Notes: generated by a model not told the origin, from the sequence alone. A stretch of DNA of 64,000 bases from an uncultured Eudoraea sp. (GCF_947260015.1 NZ_CAMYOM010000005.1:62001-126000); one strand, 5' to 3'; positions 1-9,186 are shown, counted from the stretch's first letter. Made by a program: numbers and translations.

Positions 1-762
1 GAGATGCTCCCCGAGGCTTTAGCGGCATTTGATTTTGCCATAATTGCAGACGATTCCTTTATAGGGGCTTATTTTGAAAAAGGTAAAGTCCTGGAAAAAA
101 TGGGAAAACACAACGAGGCAATTGAAAATTACGAAACAACAATAAAAATAGAAGATCCTACCTCACATGCTTACCTGAGGATTGGAAAATGTCATGAAAA
201 ACTAAACAACGACGAACTTGCAAAATTCTATTTCTACCAGACTGTACATGAGGATCCACTACTCGACAAAGGTTGGTTGGCAATTACTGATTTTTACTTT
301 CGTAAGAAAAATTATGATAGGGCCTTGTATTATGTAAATAAGGCGATAAATATTGATGGTGAAAATGCTTTATATTGGAAAAAATCCGCTAAAATTCATT
401 ACATCCTTCAAAATCTGGATGAAGCTGATTTTTCTTATAAACAAGCAGTAGATCTTGGAAATTATGAATTGGACACCTGGTTAAATTGGGCGGAAGTCGT
501 TACAAAGAACAGTGATATTGATTCTGCTGTTCAAATTTTGATCCAGGGCCTTCAATTTTACCCTGAAGAAGCTGAAATAGAATATAGAATGACTGGCTTA
601 TATCTTATGTTAAGTAATTCTGAACAAGCAAGATTCAGATTTATTAACGCACTAAAATTAGACATCTCTAAACTCACTATTTTTGAAGAGGCATTCCCTG
701 AATATTACAACTCTATTTGGACCCAAAACATAATTAGTAATATTAAAAAGGCTTACGAATAA
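1..762 (+). CDS. TPR repeat protein, 5'-truncated by window edge
   Basis: The reading frame is open from the first base, so the gene starts upstream and only its C-terminal part (about 253 residues) is present; the ATG at position 4 is probably internal. The protein is made of degenerate tetratricopeptide repeats of about 34 residues (for example AYFEKGKVLEKMGKHNEAIE and the next units), with the usual small/aromatic alternation at helix-packing positions. TPR arrays are protein-interaction scaffolds; no catalytic domain is visible. It ends 30 bases before the DUF368 pair and reads in the same direction, so co-transcription is possible. The specific partner is unknown. Sure of the fold, not of the role. 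Confidence 0.8.
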   Translation, partial: EMLPEALAAFDFAIIADDSFIGAYFEKGKVLEKMGKHNEAIENYETTIKIEDPTSHAYLRIGKCHEKLNNDELAKFYFYQTVHEDPLLDKGWLAITDFYFRKKNYDRALYYVNKAINIDGENALYWKKSAKIHYILQNLDEADFSYKQAVDLGNYELDTWLNWAEVVTKNSDIDSAVQILIQGLQFYPEEAEIEYRMTGLYLMLSNSEQARFRFINALKLDISKLTIFEEAFPEYYNSIWTQNIISNIKKAYE

Positions 763-792
763 AAGAGCTATTTTTGTTTTTTTATTTTTTTA

Positions 793-1716
793 ATGGGTCA
801 TCGCAATTTATTAAGTTATATTATTATTTCTCTTAAAGGAGTCGCCATGGGTGCTGCAGATGTAGTACCGGGTGTTTCCGGTGGTACCATAGCGTTTATT
901 TCAGGGATCTACGAAGAACTTATTACTTCTATAAATGGCCTAAATTTTTCCCGGATTAAAATCTTACAAAATGAGGGATTCAAACCCTTCTGGAGAGCTA
1001 TTAATGGAAATTTTTTATTTGCTCTTTTTTCAGGCATTTTCATAAGCGTCTTTTCTTTAGCCAGGATGATTAGTTGGCTCTTAGTAAATCAGCCAGTATT
1101 GCTTTGGTCCTTCTTTTTCGGACTCGTATTAGCCAGTATATTTTTTGTAGCCAGGGCTATTGAAAAATGGAATTTGGGAACAATTTTGGCCTTTGTTTTA
1201 GGAACAATAGTTGCCTATTATATTACAACACTTCCTGCTTCAGAAAACACCGCAAGCTTGCCTTTCCTATTTCTTTCCGGAGCGCTTGCTGTTTGCGCTA
1301 TGATATTACCTGGAATTTCGGGTGCTTTCATATTGGTACTTCTCGGGTCCTATAAAACCATTTTGGACGCTGTGCACCAAAAAGACTTTTATATTATTGC
1401 TACAGTTGCTACTGGGGCTATATTTGGCCTTTTAAGCTTTGCAAGACTTTTAAAATGGATGTTTGAAAATTACAAGAACACTACTTTGGCCCTTTTAACA
1501 GGTTTTATATTGGGTTCTTTAAGCAAAATATGGCCATGGAAAAGAGTTTTGGAGACAAAGACATTTGGTGACAAAGTAATACCCGTAAAGGAAATAAACA
1601 TATCTCCTTTTCAATATGAAGGTGATAACCAGTTACACTTTGCCATCCTATTAGCTTTACTTGGATTTTGCGTTATTTTTATACTTGAAAGAGTAGCTAC
1701 AAAAAGTAAAAATTAA
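793..1716 (+). CDS. DUF368 membrane protein, undecaprenyl-phosphate translocase (PopT) family, copy 1
   Basis: A 307-residue polytopic inner-membrane protein. Two related signature loops are visible: PGVSGG at residues 26-31 and PGISG near residue 175, each flanked by hydrophobic helices, which is the inverted-repeat pattern of the DUF368 family. Members of this family (PopT) were recently described as flippases recycling the lipid carrier undecaprenyl phosphate for peptidoglycan and surface-glycan synthesis; the function here is inferred from family only. The gene is followed after 5 bases by a second DUF368 gene that is longer and clearly diverged, so the pair is a tandem paralogue set rather than a recent copy. 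The start has an upstream T-rich tract and no clear ribosome site. Confidence 0.85.
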   Translation: MGHRNLLSYIIISLKGVAMGAADVVPGVSGGTIAFISGIYEELITSINGLNFSRIKILQNEGFKPFWRAINGNFLFALFSGIFISVFSLARMISWLLVNQPVLLWSFFFGLVLASIFFVARAIEKWNLGTILAFVLGTIVAYYITTLPASENTASLPFLFLSGALAVCAMILPGISGAFILVLLGSYKTILDAVHQKDFYIIATVATGAIFGLLSFARLLKWMFENYKNTTLALLTGFILGSLSKIWPWKRVLETKTFGDKVIPVKEINISPFQYEGDNQLHFAILLALLGFCVIFILERVATKSKN

Positions 1717-1721
1717 CTCCA

Positions 1722-2741
1722 ATGCAGAAGCCAAGAACTTTTCTTGATAAATTATTTCTGATTATTAAGGGATTGGGAATGGGTGCTGCAAATAAAGTTC
1801 CGGGTGTCTCAGGAGGTATTGTAGCCTTTGTCGCCGGCTTTTATGAAGAGTTTATTTATTCACTCCGTAAAATCAATCTAAAAGCTTTTAAATTGCTTTT
1901 TAATGGCAGGTTTAAAAGTTTTTACCGTTACGTAAATGGGCAATTTTTATCGCTACTGATATTTGGAATGTTAGTTAGCTATTTTAGCGTCTCCAAAATA
2001 CTGGACTATTTTCTTGACCGACAAGAATTGTTTGTTTGGGCTACTTTCTTTGGAATGATAATAGGTTCCATATATTTCATTGCCAACGACTTTAAACATT
2101 GGCATAGAGGAACAATTTTGGCTGGTCTGCTAGGATTTATAGTGGGCATTTCCATTAGTTTTTTAAGCCCAGCCAAAGAAAATGACAATTTGTTATTTAT
2201 CTTTCTCTGTGGTATTATAAGCGTTTCCGGAATGACACTCCCGGGCTTATCCGGATCATTTATCTTAATATTATTGGGTAATTACGTATTGCTATTGGTA
2301 GATTCTGTAAATTCCTTATACGATACTATGGCTGAAATGATAAAAGGTGATTTTAGCTTCTTAGAGAACCAAATGCGGTTAAGAACTTTGAAAATTCTTG
2401 CCGTATTTACAATGGGATCTGCAACAGGTTTAGTTACGCTATCCCATCTCCTGGGATATGTATTAAAGCATTACAAACATATCACTTCTGCAGTTATAAT
2501 AGGGTTTATTACCGGTTCTTTGGGAGTGGTATGGCCATGGAAAAATGCTATTTATGTCAAAGATGATCTGGGTAATATAGCCATTGATTCAAACGGGGAT
2601 AAGATAATTATGAACTATGAAAGATATATTCCGGATTTTTTCATTAGCGAAACCTGGTGGGCAATCATGTTTATAGCGTTAGGAATTGGCCTGTTAATAG
2701 GGTTGGAAAAATATGGCAAAAACAGAGCAAAAAATACATAG
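1722..2741 (+). CDS. DUF368 membrane protein, undecaprenyl-phosphate translocase (PopT) family, copy 2
   Basis: A 339-residue paralogue of the preceding gene with the same signatures, PGVSGG at residues 27-32 and PGLSG in the second half, and about eight to nine hydrophobic segments. It differs by a longer hydrophilic insert after the third quarter (around the VNSLYDTMAEM stretch) and by a longer loop after the shared WPWK motif. It lies 5 bases behind copy 1, and its last 29 bases overlap the start of aroE in another frame, so the three genes are probably translated from one message. A lipid-carrier transport role is inferred from the family. Whether the two copies form a heterodimer or have separate substrates cannot be told from sequence. 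Confidence 0.85.
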   Translation: MQKPRTFLDKLFLIIKGLGMGAANKVPGVSGGIVAFVAGFYEEFIYSLRKINLKAFKLLFNGRFKSFYRYVNGQFLSLLIFGMLVSYFSVSKILDYFLDRQELFVWATFFGMIIGSIYFIANDFKHWHRGTILAGLLGFIVGISISFLSPAKENDNLLFIFLCGIISVSGMTLPGLSGSFILILLGNYVLLLVDSVNSLYDTMAEMIKGDFSFLENQMRLRTLKILAVFTMGSATGLVTLSHLLGYVLKHYKHITSAVIIGFITGSLGVVWPWKNAIYVKDDLGNIAIDSNGDKIIMNYERYIPDFFISETWWAIMFIALGIGLLIGLEKYGKNRAKNT

Positions 2742-3465
2742 TTTTGGACTAATAGGAAAGGATATTTCCTATTCTTTCTCTAAAACATATTTTAATAACA
2801 AGTTCACTTCAATGAACCTGGTGAACCATAGCTATGAAAATTTTGACCTCTCCAAAATAGAGGAATTTCCCGCTCTAATAAAAAAACATAACACGCTAAA
2901 AGGTTTAAATGTTACAATCCCGTATAAAGAGGCGATAATTCCCTATTTGGATAGTTTAAATAAAAAAGCGGAGCGCATCGGGGCTGTGAACACAATAAAA
3001 TTTACAAAGGACCGTCTCAAAGGATATAACACAGATGTTTACGGTTTCAAAAAATCTTTCGAACCATTATTGCAAAAATCCCACAATAAAGCTTTGATTC
3101 TCGGCACAGGCGGGGCCTCTAAAGCTGTTGCATTTGTTTTAAAAGAATTAGGTATCTCGTTCAAATACGTTTCAAGAAACCCAATAGGAGATCAGATCGG
3201 CTATGCAGAATTAAATAAGAAAATTATTAGTTCGTACACCGTGCTTATTAATTGCACCCCATTAGGTACTTTCCCCGATACTGATGCCAAACCAAATATT
3301 CCATATGAATTTCTTAATTCAAACCATTTGCTTTTTGATCTTATCTATAATCCTGTAAAAACTGCATTTCTATTATCAGGAGAACGCAAAGGTGCAATTA
3401 TTTGTAATGGTGAAAAGATGCTGGAGCTACAAGCCGAAAAAGCCTGGCAAATATGGAATTCCTGA
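2713..3465 (+). CDS. aroE: Shikimate dehydrogenase
   Basis: NADPH-dependent reduction of 3-dehydroshikimate to shikimate in aromatic amino acid synthesis; cytoplasmic. The N-terminal substrate domain carries SYSFSKTYF (shikimate-binding serines) and NVTIPYKEAI with the catalytic lysine, then NTDVYGF with the catalytic aspartate; the nucleotide domain has the GTGGASKA glycine loop. At 250 residues it is a usual short AroE. The start overlaps the end of the second DUF368 gene by 29 bases, implying translational coupling. No defect seen. The C-terminal ELQAEKAWQIW helix is the usual family ending. Confidence 0.95.
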   Translation: MAKTEQKIHSFGLIGKDISYSFSKTYFNNKFTSMNLVNHSYENFDLSKIEEFPALIKKHNTLKGLNVTIPYKEAIIPYLDSLNKKAERIGAVNTIKFTKDRLKGYNTDVYGFKKSFEPLLQKSHNKALILGTGGASKAVAFVLKELGISFKYVSRNPIGDQIGYAELNKKIISSYTVLINCTPLGTFPDTDAKPNIPYEFLNSNHLLFDLIYNPVKTAFLLSGERKGAIICNGEKMLELQAEKAWQIWNS

Positions 3466-3520
3466 TATTCTGAACCTGAAGTTTTGTATTAGACCAACCT
3501 CATAACAGTTGGCGTATTAA

Positions 3521-3551
3521 TTGATGCATAAAAGTAGTTTGATTACCTTTG
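3521..3551 (+). promoter_or_regulatory. Candidate promoter of the DUF349 gene
   Basis: A TTG at 3521-3523 is followed after 20 bases by TACCTTTG at 3544-3551, matching the Bacteroidetes -33 / -7 (TAnnTTTG) consensus. Transcription would begin near 3558, so an ATG at 3561 would be almost leaderless, while the ATG at 3618 would have a leader of about 60 bases. Confidence 0.45.
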
Positions 3552-3617
3552 TAGTTATAAATGCTGTTAGTATCTTACGATGGAGGATCTAACAAATCCA
3601 TAGAAACATTAAATAAA

Positions 3618-5624
3618 ATGTTGGAAAATAAAGACCATAAACTACAGGATAATGTAGAGGGAGAAGTAAATTCAGAAACTACTGAATCTAAACAGGAATC
3701 AGAGAAAAGCACTGAACCAGAAAATAAATCCAAGGAAGTAATAACAGCCGATAATGATGAAACTGTTAAAGAGGACGTCCATGATGAAATAAATGAATCT
3801 AACGCGGAAGACGCCGAAGACAAAGACAATCATCGGAGGCATCATATTCCAATCCAGGATTATCACGCCATGTCTATGGAAAATCTGGTTGGGGAATTAC
3901 AGAGATTGGTTCGAAATGAGAAAGTGCAGGCCATTAAAAAACATGTCGATGGCATAAAATACGAATTTGACTTAAAATTTCTTGATTTTTTAGAGCATAA
4001 AAAAGAAGATTTTATAGCCAAGGGTGGTAACGAAATTGACTTCAGATATAATTCTGTTACCAAACGGCAATTCAACGAGGTCTATTCTGAATACCGTGAT
4101 AAAAGAAATACATACTATAAAAGTCTAGAGCAAAATCTAAACGAAAACCTTGCAAACAGACTGGAAATTATTGCTGAGCTTAAGGGGCTCGTGAATGTTG
4201 AAGAAGATATTAACACCACCTACAGAAATTTTAAAGACATTCTGGAAAGATGGCGAAATGCAGGACCAATCCCAAGAAATAACTACAATGATGTATGGAG
4301 AACATACCATCACCATATTGAGATTTTTTACGACTTCCTGCATCTTAACAGGGAATTAAGAGACCTGGATTTTAAGCATAATTTAGAGGAAAAGTTAAAA
4401 CTAGTTGAATGTGCTGAAGCCCTGGTTGAAGAAGAGGACCTCAATAAAGCGTTTAGGGAATTACAAACACTTCATAAGGTTTGGAAAGAAGATATTGGGC
4501 CGGTTGATAAAAAACATCGAGAAGAAATTTGGGAACGCTTTAGTAATGCTACCAAAGCCATGCACCAAAGGAGACAGAATTATTTTAAGGATCTTGACAA
4601 AGTGTATGAAAAAAACTTGGAAAAGAAAAAAAGCACCATTCAAAAGATTGTCGAAATAGGATCTCATATGGCCAGCAATCATAAAGACTTGCAACAACAA
4701 ATAAGAGATATAGAGGAACAACGAGAAATTTTCTTTAAGGCCGGTAAAGTACCACAGAATGTAAATGAACAAACCTGGGCAGATTTTAAAGAAGCTGTTC
4801 GAGGGTTTAACAGAAATAAAAACGCCTATTATAAAAAACTTAAAAAAGATCAGCAGGATAACCTCCAGAAAAAAAGAGACCTTCTCGGCCTAGCAGAATC
4901 ATTAAAGGAAAGTGAGGACTGGGATAAGACAACCTCTGAAATGAAAAGAATTCAGAGGGAATGGAAAACTATTGGGCATGTGCCCCGAAAATATTCCGAT
5001 AAGATTTGGAATGATTTTAAAAATGCCTGCAATCATTATTTTGACAGGTTGCATGCCGTAAAAAATAAAGCTCATACGGAAGAGTCTGCAAATTTTGATA
5101 ATAAATTCGCTTGTCTTGAGAAACTTAGAGCATTTGAACTGAGTGGTGATAAAGAAAAAGATTTGACCACAGTGAAGTCTTTTATTGAAGAATGGAAGTC
5201 CTATGGCAGGGTTCCTTTTAATAAAAAGAATATTAATGTGAAGTTTAACACCATTCTGGATGCTATTTTAAAAAAGCTTGATGTTAGTAGACAAGAATCG
5301 GAGCTAATGAAATATGGAAACAAGCTTAAAAAACTTGCAAACGCAGATGATGAAAGAGCCCTGTTGAATGAGCGAACATTCATCCGAAGAAAGATAGATG
5401 AAAGCTTAAATGAAATTCGCCAATTAGAAAACAATTTACTATTCTTCTCAAATGCTTCAGGAGGCAATCCTCTTGTTAAAGATGTTGTAAAGAACATAGA
5501 CCGTCAGAAAGAAACCTTGGCAACTTGGAAAGCCAAGTTGAAAAATCTGAACATTATGCAACATAATCTTAACAAAGAAGAAATTCAGGCAAATGAAGAT
5601 CCCGACAGTTCATTGGATGAATAA
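3618..5624 (+). CDS. DUF349 repeat protein
   Basis: A large, charged, helical protein of 668 residues from the start chosen here. After an acidic low-complexity N-terminus it carries about five DUF349 units of 70-80 residues, each marked by a tryptophan, then a (I)GPVP-like turn and a W-x-x-F helix (ERWRNAGPIP, VWKEDIGPVD, FFKAGKVPQN, EWKTIGHVPR, EWKSYGRVPF). DUF349 proteins are widespread in Bacteroidetes and Actinobacteria with no settled function. I prefer ATG 3618 over ATG 3561 because 3561 lies only about 10 bases beyond the -7 box, while 3618 has an A-rich lead (aaataaa) and begins the acidic tail typical of relatives. Monocistronic, with its own promoter. Confidence 0.85.
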   Translation: MLENKDHKLQDNVEGEVNSETTESKQESEKSTEPENKSKEVITADNDETVKEDVHDEINESNAEDAEDKDNHRRHHIPIQDYHAMSMENLVGELQRLVRNEKVQAIKKHVDGIKYEFDLKFLDFLEHKKEDFIAKGGNEIDFRYNSVTKRQFNEVYSEYRDKRNTYYKSLEQNLNENLANRLEIIAELKGLVNVEEDINTTYRNFKDILERWRNAGPIPRNNYNDVWRTYHHHIEIFYDFLHLNRELRDLDFKHNLEEKLKLVECAEALVEEEDLNKAFRELQTLHKVWKEDIGPVDKKHREEIWERFSNATKAMHQRRQNYFKDLDKVYEKNLEKKKSTIQKIVEIGSHMASNHKDLQQQIRDIEEQREIFFKAGKVPQNVNEQTWADFKEAVRGFNRNKNAYYKKLKKDQQDNLQKKRDLLGLAESLKESEDWDKTTSEMKRIQREWKTIGHVPRKYSDKIWNDFKNACNHYFDRLHAVKNKAHTEESANFDNKFACLEKLRAFELSGDKEKDLTTVKSFIEEWKSYGRVPFNKKNINVKFNTILDAILKKLDVSRQESELMKYGNKLKKLANADDERALLNERTFIRRKIDESLNEIRQLENNLLFFSNASGGNPLVKDVVKNIDRQKETLATWKAKLKNLNIMQHNLNKEEIQANEDPDSSLDE

Positions 5625-5937
5625 GACATTTGTATGAAATATCCTCCACATAATTACCCATCATTTTTCGTTAAAAATTAATAAAGTGGCATTATTTATC
5701 TTCTGGATTAATTAATTTAAAACTCTTTTATTTTTATATTTCTAAATTAGATTCTGCCAGTTTCAGCGGCCTGAACTGCAATATAAACCTCAGATAAACC
5801 ATCATTGTAAATATCCTTTGGAAGTTTACGATTAATCAAGGTAAGGATTTGGTTACTTTTACAAATAATTTTTTGGCTATTCCAACTTCCCGGAGTTTAT
5901 GAATATTCCGAATAATTTAAGCTAAATTTTAGAAGAA
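5625..5937. other. Intergenic region, 313 bp
   Basis: No credible gene. On the minus strand 5747-5896 is open for 49 codons without an ATG and ends in a phrase that reads like protein (SEVYIAVQAAETGRI), which may be chance or a decayed gene end. No strong hairpin or full promoter match was found. Confidence 0.4.
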
Positions 5938-6438
5938 ATGGACTTTATTAATGAGACACTCAACTGGTGCAAAGGAGAAGTTTTTGAGGGTAAAATGAGC
6001 CTCTTATTTGGACTGTTCATTCTACTAATAAGCCTGGCTTATTTTAAATGGGGAAGTACCCCGGGAGCCAGAGCCATGTTTTTGCCTTTACTTGTAATTG
6101 CCATCCTGACCATAAGTGCAGGAATCTACCTCGTAAGTACAAACCAGAAACGAATGCCCAGATATGAAATACAGTTTAAAGAAAATCCACAACAGTTTTT
6201 AGAAAGCGAAAAAAAACGGACAGCAGATTTTATAAGATGGTATCCAATTACACAAAAAATATTTTTTGGTGTTATGATCCTGGGTATGCTTTTTTTGCTG
6301 TTATCACATGCCCCAAATATCCGAGCAATTGGTATTGCATTAATGCTTTTATCATTTTATGTATTTGTGCTGGACCATTTTTCTGAAGAAAGGGCTACTC
6401 TCTATTATTCCAAAATTGTTGAACATTCCCTTAATTAA
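5938..6438 (+). CDS. Conserved hypothetical membrane protein, four TM segments
   Basis: A 166-residue protein I do not recognise as a named family. It has four hydrophobic segments (about residues 21-36, 47-66, 108-123 and 129-147) arranged as two hairpins, with a charged loop between (residues 67-107) rich in K, R and E and containing RMPRYEIQF. No signal peptide cleavage site and no catalytic motif. The ATG at 5938 is preceded by an A/G-rich run (tttagaagaa). It stands 26 bases before the broken SGNH hydrolase gene, in the same direction. Function unknown; an inner-membrane location is inferred from hydrophobicity. Confidence 0.7.
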   Translation: MDFINETLNWCKGEVFEGKMSLLFGLFILLISLAYFKWGSTPGARAMFLPLLVIAILTISAGIYLVSTNQKRMPRYEIQFKENPQQFLESEKKRTADFIRWYPITQKIFFGVMILGMLFLLLSHAPNIRAIGIALMLLSFYVFVLDHFSEERATLYYSKIVEHSLN

Positions 6439-6464
6439 AAGTATCTTGCTTTCTTTTTTAGAGC

Positions 6465-7065
6465 ATGCGAATTCCTTTAATTGTTTTCTTTATGTTTATA
6501 GGCATTGGATCTGTGGCCCAGGATCCTTCCCGTTTTCAGGAAGAAGTTCAGGCAATTCAAGAGAAATACGAGACACTATGGGACAGCACCAAAGAGACTA
6601 TAGTTTTTACAGGTAGTTCTAGTATACGAACTTGGAAAAACCTCCAGGTAATTTTTCCTGAATACCAGATAGTTAATTCGGGTTTTGGTGGCTCTCAGGC
6701 AACTGATTTATTAGCGTATACAGATGAATTAATATTACGATACAATCCGAAAAAGGTTTTTATATATGAGGGAGATAATGATTTAAATGATCATAAAAAA
6801 CCTAAGAAAATTATTTACGTGACTAAAGAAATAATAGCCAAAATAAGGAATTATAATCCTGGTACCCGGATTGTTATTATTTCTGCCAAACCCAGTTTGG
6901 CCCGCTGGCATCTAAAAAGAAAAAGATCTGGATTATGCCAATATTTGGGATATCATGCTTGATGGAAAGAAATTACGACAAGATATATTCATTGATGACG
7001 GTCTCCACCTTAATTCTAAAGGATATGAGTTATGGGATCAGATAATTAGTAATTATGTTCAATAA
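6465..7065 (+). pseudogene. SGNH/GDSL hydrolase, disrupted by an internal frame-shifting deletion
   Basis: The first frame (6465-6962, 165 codons) has a signal peptide ending at SVAQ, block I GSSS (residues 50-53, nucleophile), block II GFGGS and block III EGDND, then loses homology after ARWHLKRK and stops. The missing end continues in the next frame from about 6922: D-L-D-Y-A-N-I-W, then DDGLHLN at 6994-7014 (block V catalytic Asp/His), ending at the TAA 7063-7065. Relatives have roughly 15-20 more residues between the tryptophan and the LDYA motif, so the lesion looks like a deletion of 3n+2 bases rather than a single-base slip. A tandem AAAAAG AAAAAG at 6914-6925 sits exactly at the break. 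Without block V the first-frame product should be inactive. An assembly or sequencing error is the alternative. Confidence 0.8.
6914..6925 (+). repeat. Tandem AAAAAG hexamer at the SGNH break point
   Basis: Two perfect copies of AAAAAG (6914-6919 and 6920-6925) mark the point where the reading frame of the SGNH hydrolase changes. Short direct repeats of this kind favour replication slippage and could be the footprint of the deletion. Confidence 0.6.
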
Positions 7066-7076
7066 AAATTGTGATA

Positions 7077-8693
7077 ATGATAAATTCAACTCTTTTAAAA
7101 CCGTTTGTACTACTTTTTGTAATTGCTTTGTTTATTGGATGTCAAGAGCATAAGATGAAAGAAATAGTATTTCCTCCGACAGACCTGAGTTTAGAAAATC
7201 TGATTCCAAAACCACTGAAGATAGTTCCTACCCATGACGCCTTTGGCTTAGATCATACTACCGCGATCTACACTTCACAAACCGACAATAGTTTTGAAGA
7301 GGTAGGTTCCTTTCTTGCCGATAAAATAAAATCGAAAACGAATTTAAGGCTTGCCGTAAACAAAACAGATGCCGGACAGGTTGACCGAATGATCTTTATA
7401 AATCAATCTGAAAGCGACGAACTTGAAGGTCCGGAAGCCTACCAATTATATATTTCTAAAGATTCAATTATACTTAATGCAAAAACATCTGAAGGTGCAT
7501 TTCGCGGAGTACAGACCCTTAGACAACTCATCCCGGAAACAAGTAATGATACACTTGCCGAAATGCCATTATGGCCCATCCCGACAGGAAAAATTTTGGA
7601 TAAACCTAATTTTGAATACAGGGGTTCCATGTTAGATGTTGCACGACATTTCTTTAGCGTTAATGATGTAAAAAAATATATTGATCTTCTCGCCTACTAT
7701 AAGATAAATGTGCTGCATCTGCATCTGACAGATGACCAGGGCTGGCGGATAGAAATCAAATCATGGCCAAAGCTAACCGAAGTTGGGGGTAGTACAGAAG
7801 TTGGTGGAGAAGCAGGCGGTTTCTTTACACAGGAAGAATATAAGGATATCGTGGCCTATGCACAGCAAAGATATATGATGATAATTCCTGAAATTGATAT
7901 GCCCGGACATACTAATGCGGCTTCAGTCTCCTATCCCATTCTAAATGGAAATGGAAAAACTCCGAAATTGTATGAGGGTACTAAGGTGGGATTTAGCACT
8001 TTTGACACCAGAAAGGATACGGTTTATACTTTTATTGATGATGTGGTGCGTGAGATCTCTGCTATTACACCAGGTCCATATTTCCATATCGGCGGGGATG
8101 AAAGCCATGTGACCAAAAAGAACGACTATAACTTCTTTGTCAATAAAGTAGAAAAAATTGTTCAAAAGTATGGTAAGCAAATGATTGGATGGGATGAAGT
8201 GGCAACTGCAGATCTGGATAGCACATCTATTGCACAGTTCTGGGACAGCGAGAAAAATGCCATGGAAGCTTCTCGAAAAGGAATGAGGGTAATTATTTCA
8301 CCTGCAAAAAAAGCATATTTGGATATGGAATATGATACCCTTTCCAAACATGGACTCCATTGGGCAGCATATATTCCTGTTGATACAGCATATATATGGT
8401 CTCCAGAGAGTTATGCGGGTATTCCAAAAGAAAACATTTTAGGTGTTGAGGCTCCTCTTTGGTCCGAAACTATAAGCAATATTGATGAATTAGAATATCT
8501 GGCATTTCCAAGGGTTATCGGGTATTCTGAACTGAGCTGGAGTACTGAAGAAAACCGAAATTGGGAAAATTTCAAGGTACGCCTGGCCAATCAGGCTCCA
8601 TATATGGAACGAATGGATGTAAAATTTTACCCATCCAAATTAATTGATTGGAAGGAAAGTAGATTTACTTATAAATCTATTCAAAAGGACTAG
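7077..8693 (+). CDS. Beta-N-acetylhexosaminidase lipoprotein, GH20
   Basis: Removes terminal GlcNAc/GalNAc residues from glycans by substrate-assisted catalysis. The N-terminus is a lipoprotein signal with lipobox FIGC, so the mature protein is membrane-anchored and probably periplasmic or surface-exposed. A GH20b domain (about residues 40-165) precedes the TIM barrel, which opens with YRGSMLDVARHFF and carries LHLHLTDDQGWRIEI, PEIDMPGH and the catalytic HIGGDES pair (Asp-Glu near residues 341-342). I chose ATG 7077; a GTG at 7071 in frame would add two residues. It starts 11 bases after the SGNH remnant, so both were likely one glycan-degradation operon. About 540 residues is normal for the family; nothing is missing. 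Confidence 0.93.
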   Translation: MINSTLLKPFVLLFVIALFIGCQEHKMKEIVFPPTDLSLENLIPKPLKIVPTHDAFGLDHTTAIYTSQTDNSFEEVGSFLADKIKSKTNLRLAVNKTDAGQVDRMIFINQSESDELEGPEAYQLYISKDSIILNAKTSEGAFRGVQTLRQLIPETSNDTLAEMPLWPIPTGKILDKPNFEYRGSMLDVARHFFSVNDVKKYIDLLAYYKINVLHLHLTDDQGWRIEIKSWPKLTEVGGSTEVGGEAGGFFTQEEYKDIVAYAQQRYMMIIPEIDMPGHTNAASVSYPILNGNGKTPKLYEGTKVGFSTFDTRKDTVYTFIDDVVREISAITPGPYFHIGGDESHVTKKNDYNFFVNKVEKIVQKYGKQMIGWDEVATADLDSTSIAQFWDSEKNAMEASRKGMRVIISPAKKAYLDMEYDTLSKHGLHWAAYIPVDTAYIWSPESYAGIPKENILGVEAPLWSETISNIDELEYLAFPRVIGYSELSWSTEENRNWENFKVRLANQAPYMERMDVKFYPSKLIDWKESRFTYKSIQKD

Positions 8694-8706
8694 TTTTTAA
8701 AGTAAA

Positions 8707-9135
8707 CTATTCTTCCTCGTCTGCCTTATCAGCATCTTCAGAAGATGCCGTAAAATCTGTAATTCCATGATCGTGTAAAATATTATACCATTGAATAACT
8801 TTCTTGATATCGCTTACATAGACCTTGTCCTCATCGTATTTAGGCAATACTTCAAAAAAATATTCCTCAAGGCTTAATTTATCATCTTTATGCTTAACAG
8901 AGGTTTTACCTCCTTTTTCCTTGATTTGAATTTTTTGAAATACGGCTCTTAGCGGAAGTTCTTCCTCCAAAGTATAAATAGCAATTTCAGATAGCACACT
9001 CACATTACTGCTCATGCCCACAGTAACTTTTTTATTATCCAGTAAGGATTCCGCTACAAGACCTGTTCTGGTTTGGGTAAGCAATCTATAAAGCCCGGGC
9101 CTCCCTCCAATTGATAGTATTTTATCTAAACTCAT
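8707..9135 (-). CDS. DUF5606 family protein
   Basis: A 142-residue cytoplasmic protein with the Bacteroidetes-specific DUF5606 N-terminus (MSLDKILSIGGRPGLYRL, followed by a KVTVGMSSNVSVL segment that looks like a small beta barrel) and an acidic tail. No enzymatic motif. It lies 51 bases downstream of def on the same strand, and the def-DUF5606 pairing is common in this group, hinting at a link to translation or protein maturation, but its function is not known. It converges with the hexosaminidase gene across a 13-base gap. Confidence 0.8.
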   Translation of the reverse strand: MSLDKILSIGGRPGLYRLLTQTRTGLVAESLLDNKKVTVGMSSNVSVLSEIAIYTLEEELPLRAVFQKIQIKEKGGKTSVKHKDDKLSLEEYFFEVLPKYDEDKVYVSDIKKVIQWYNILHDHGITDFTASSEDADKADEEE

Positions 9136-9186
9136 AAATATTTTTAAAATAATAAATGTTAAACTCTATTAAATAAATCTTCCAGT

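Noticed and set aside
8691-8709. TAGTTT / AAACTA inverted repeat between the hexosaminidase and DUF5606 genes
   Set aside because: Six A/T-rich base pairs with a seven-base loop and no T-run are too weak to call a terminator.
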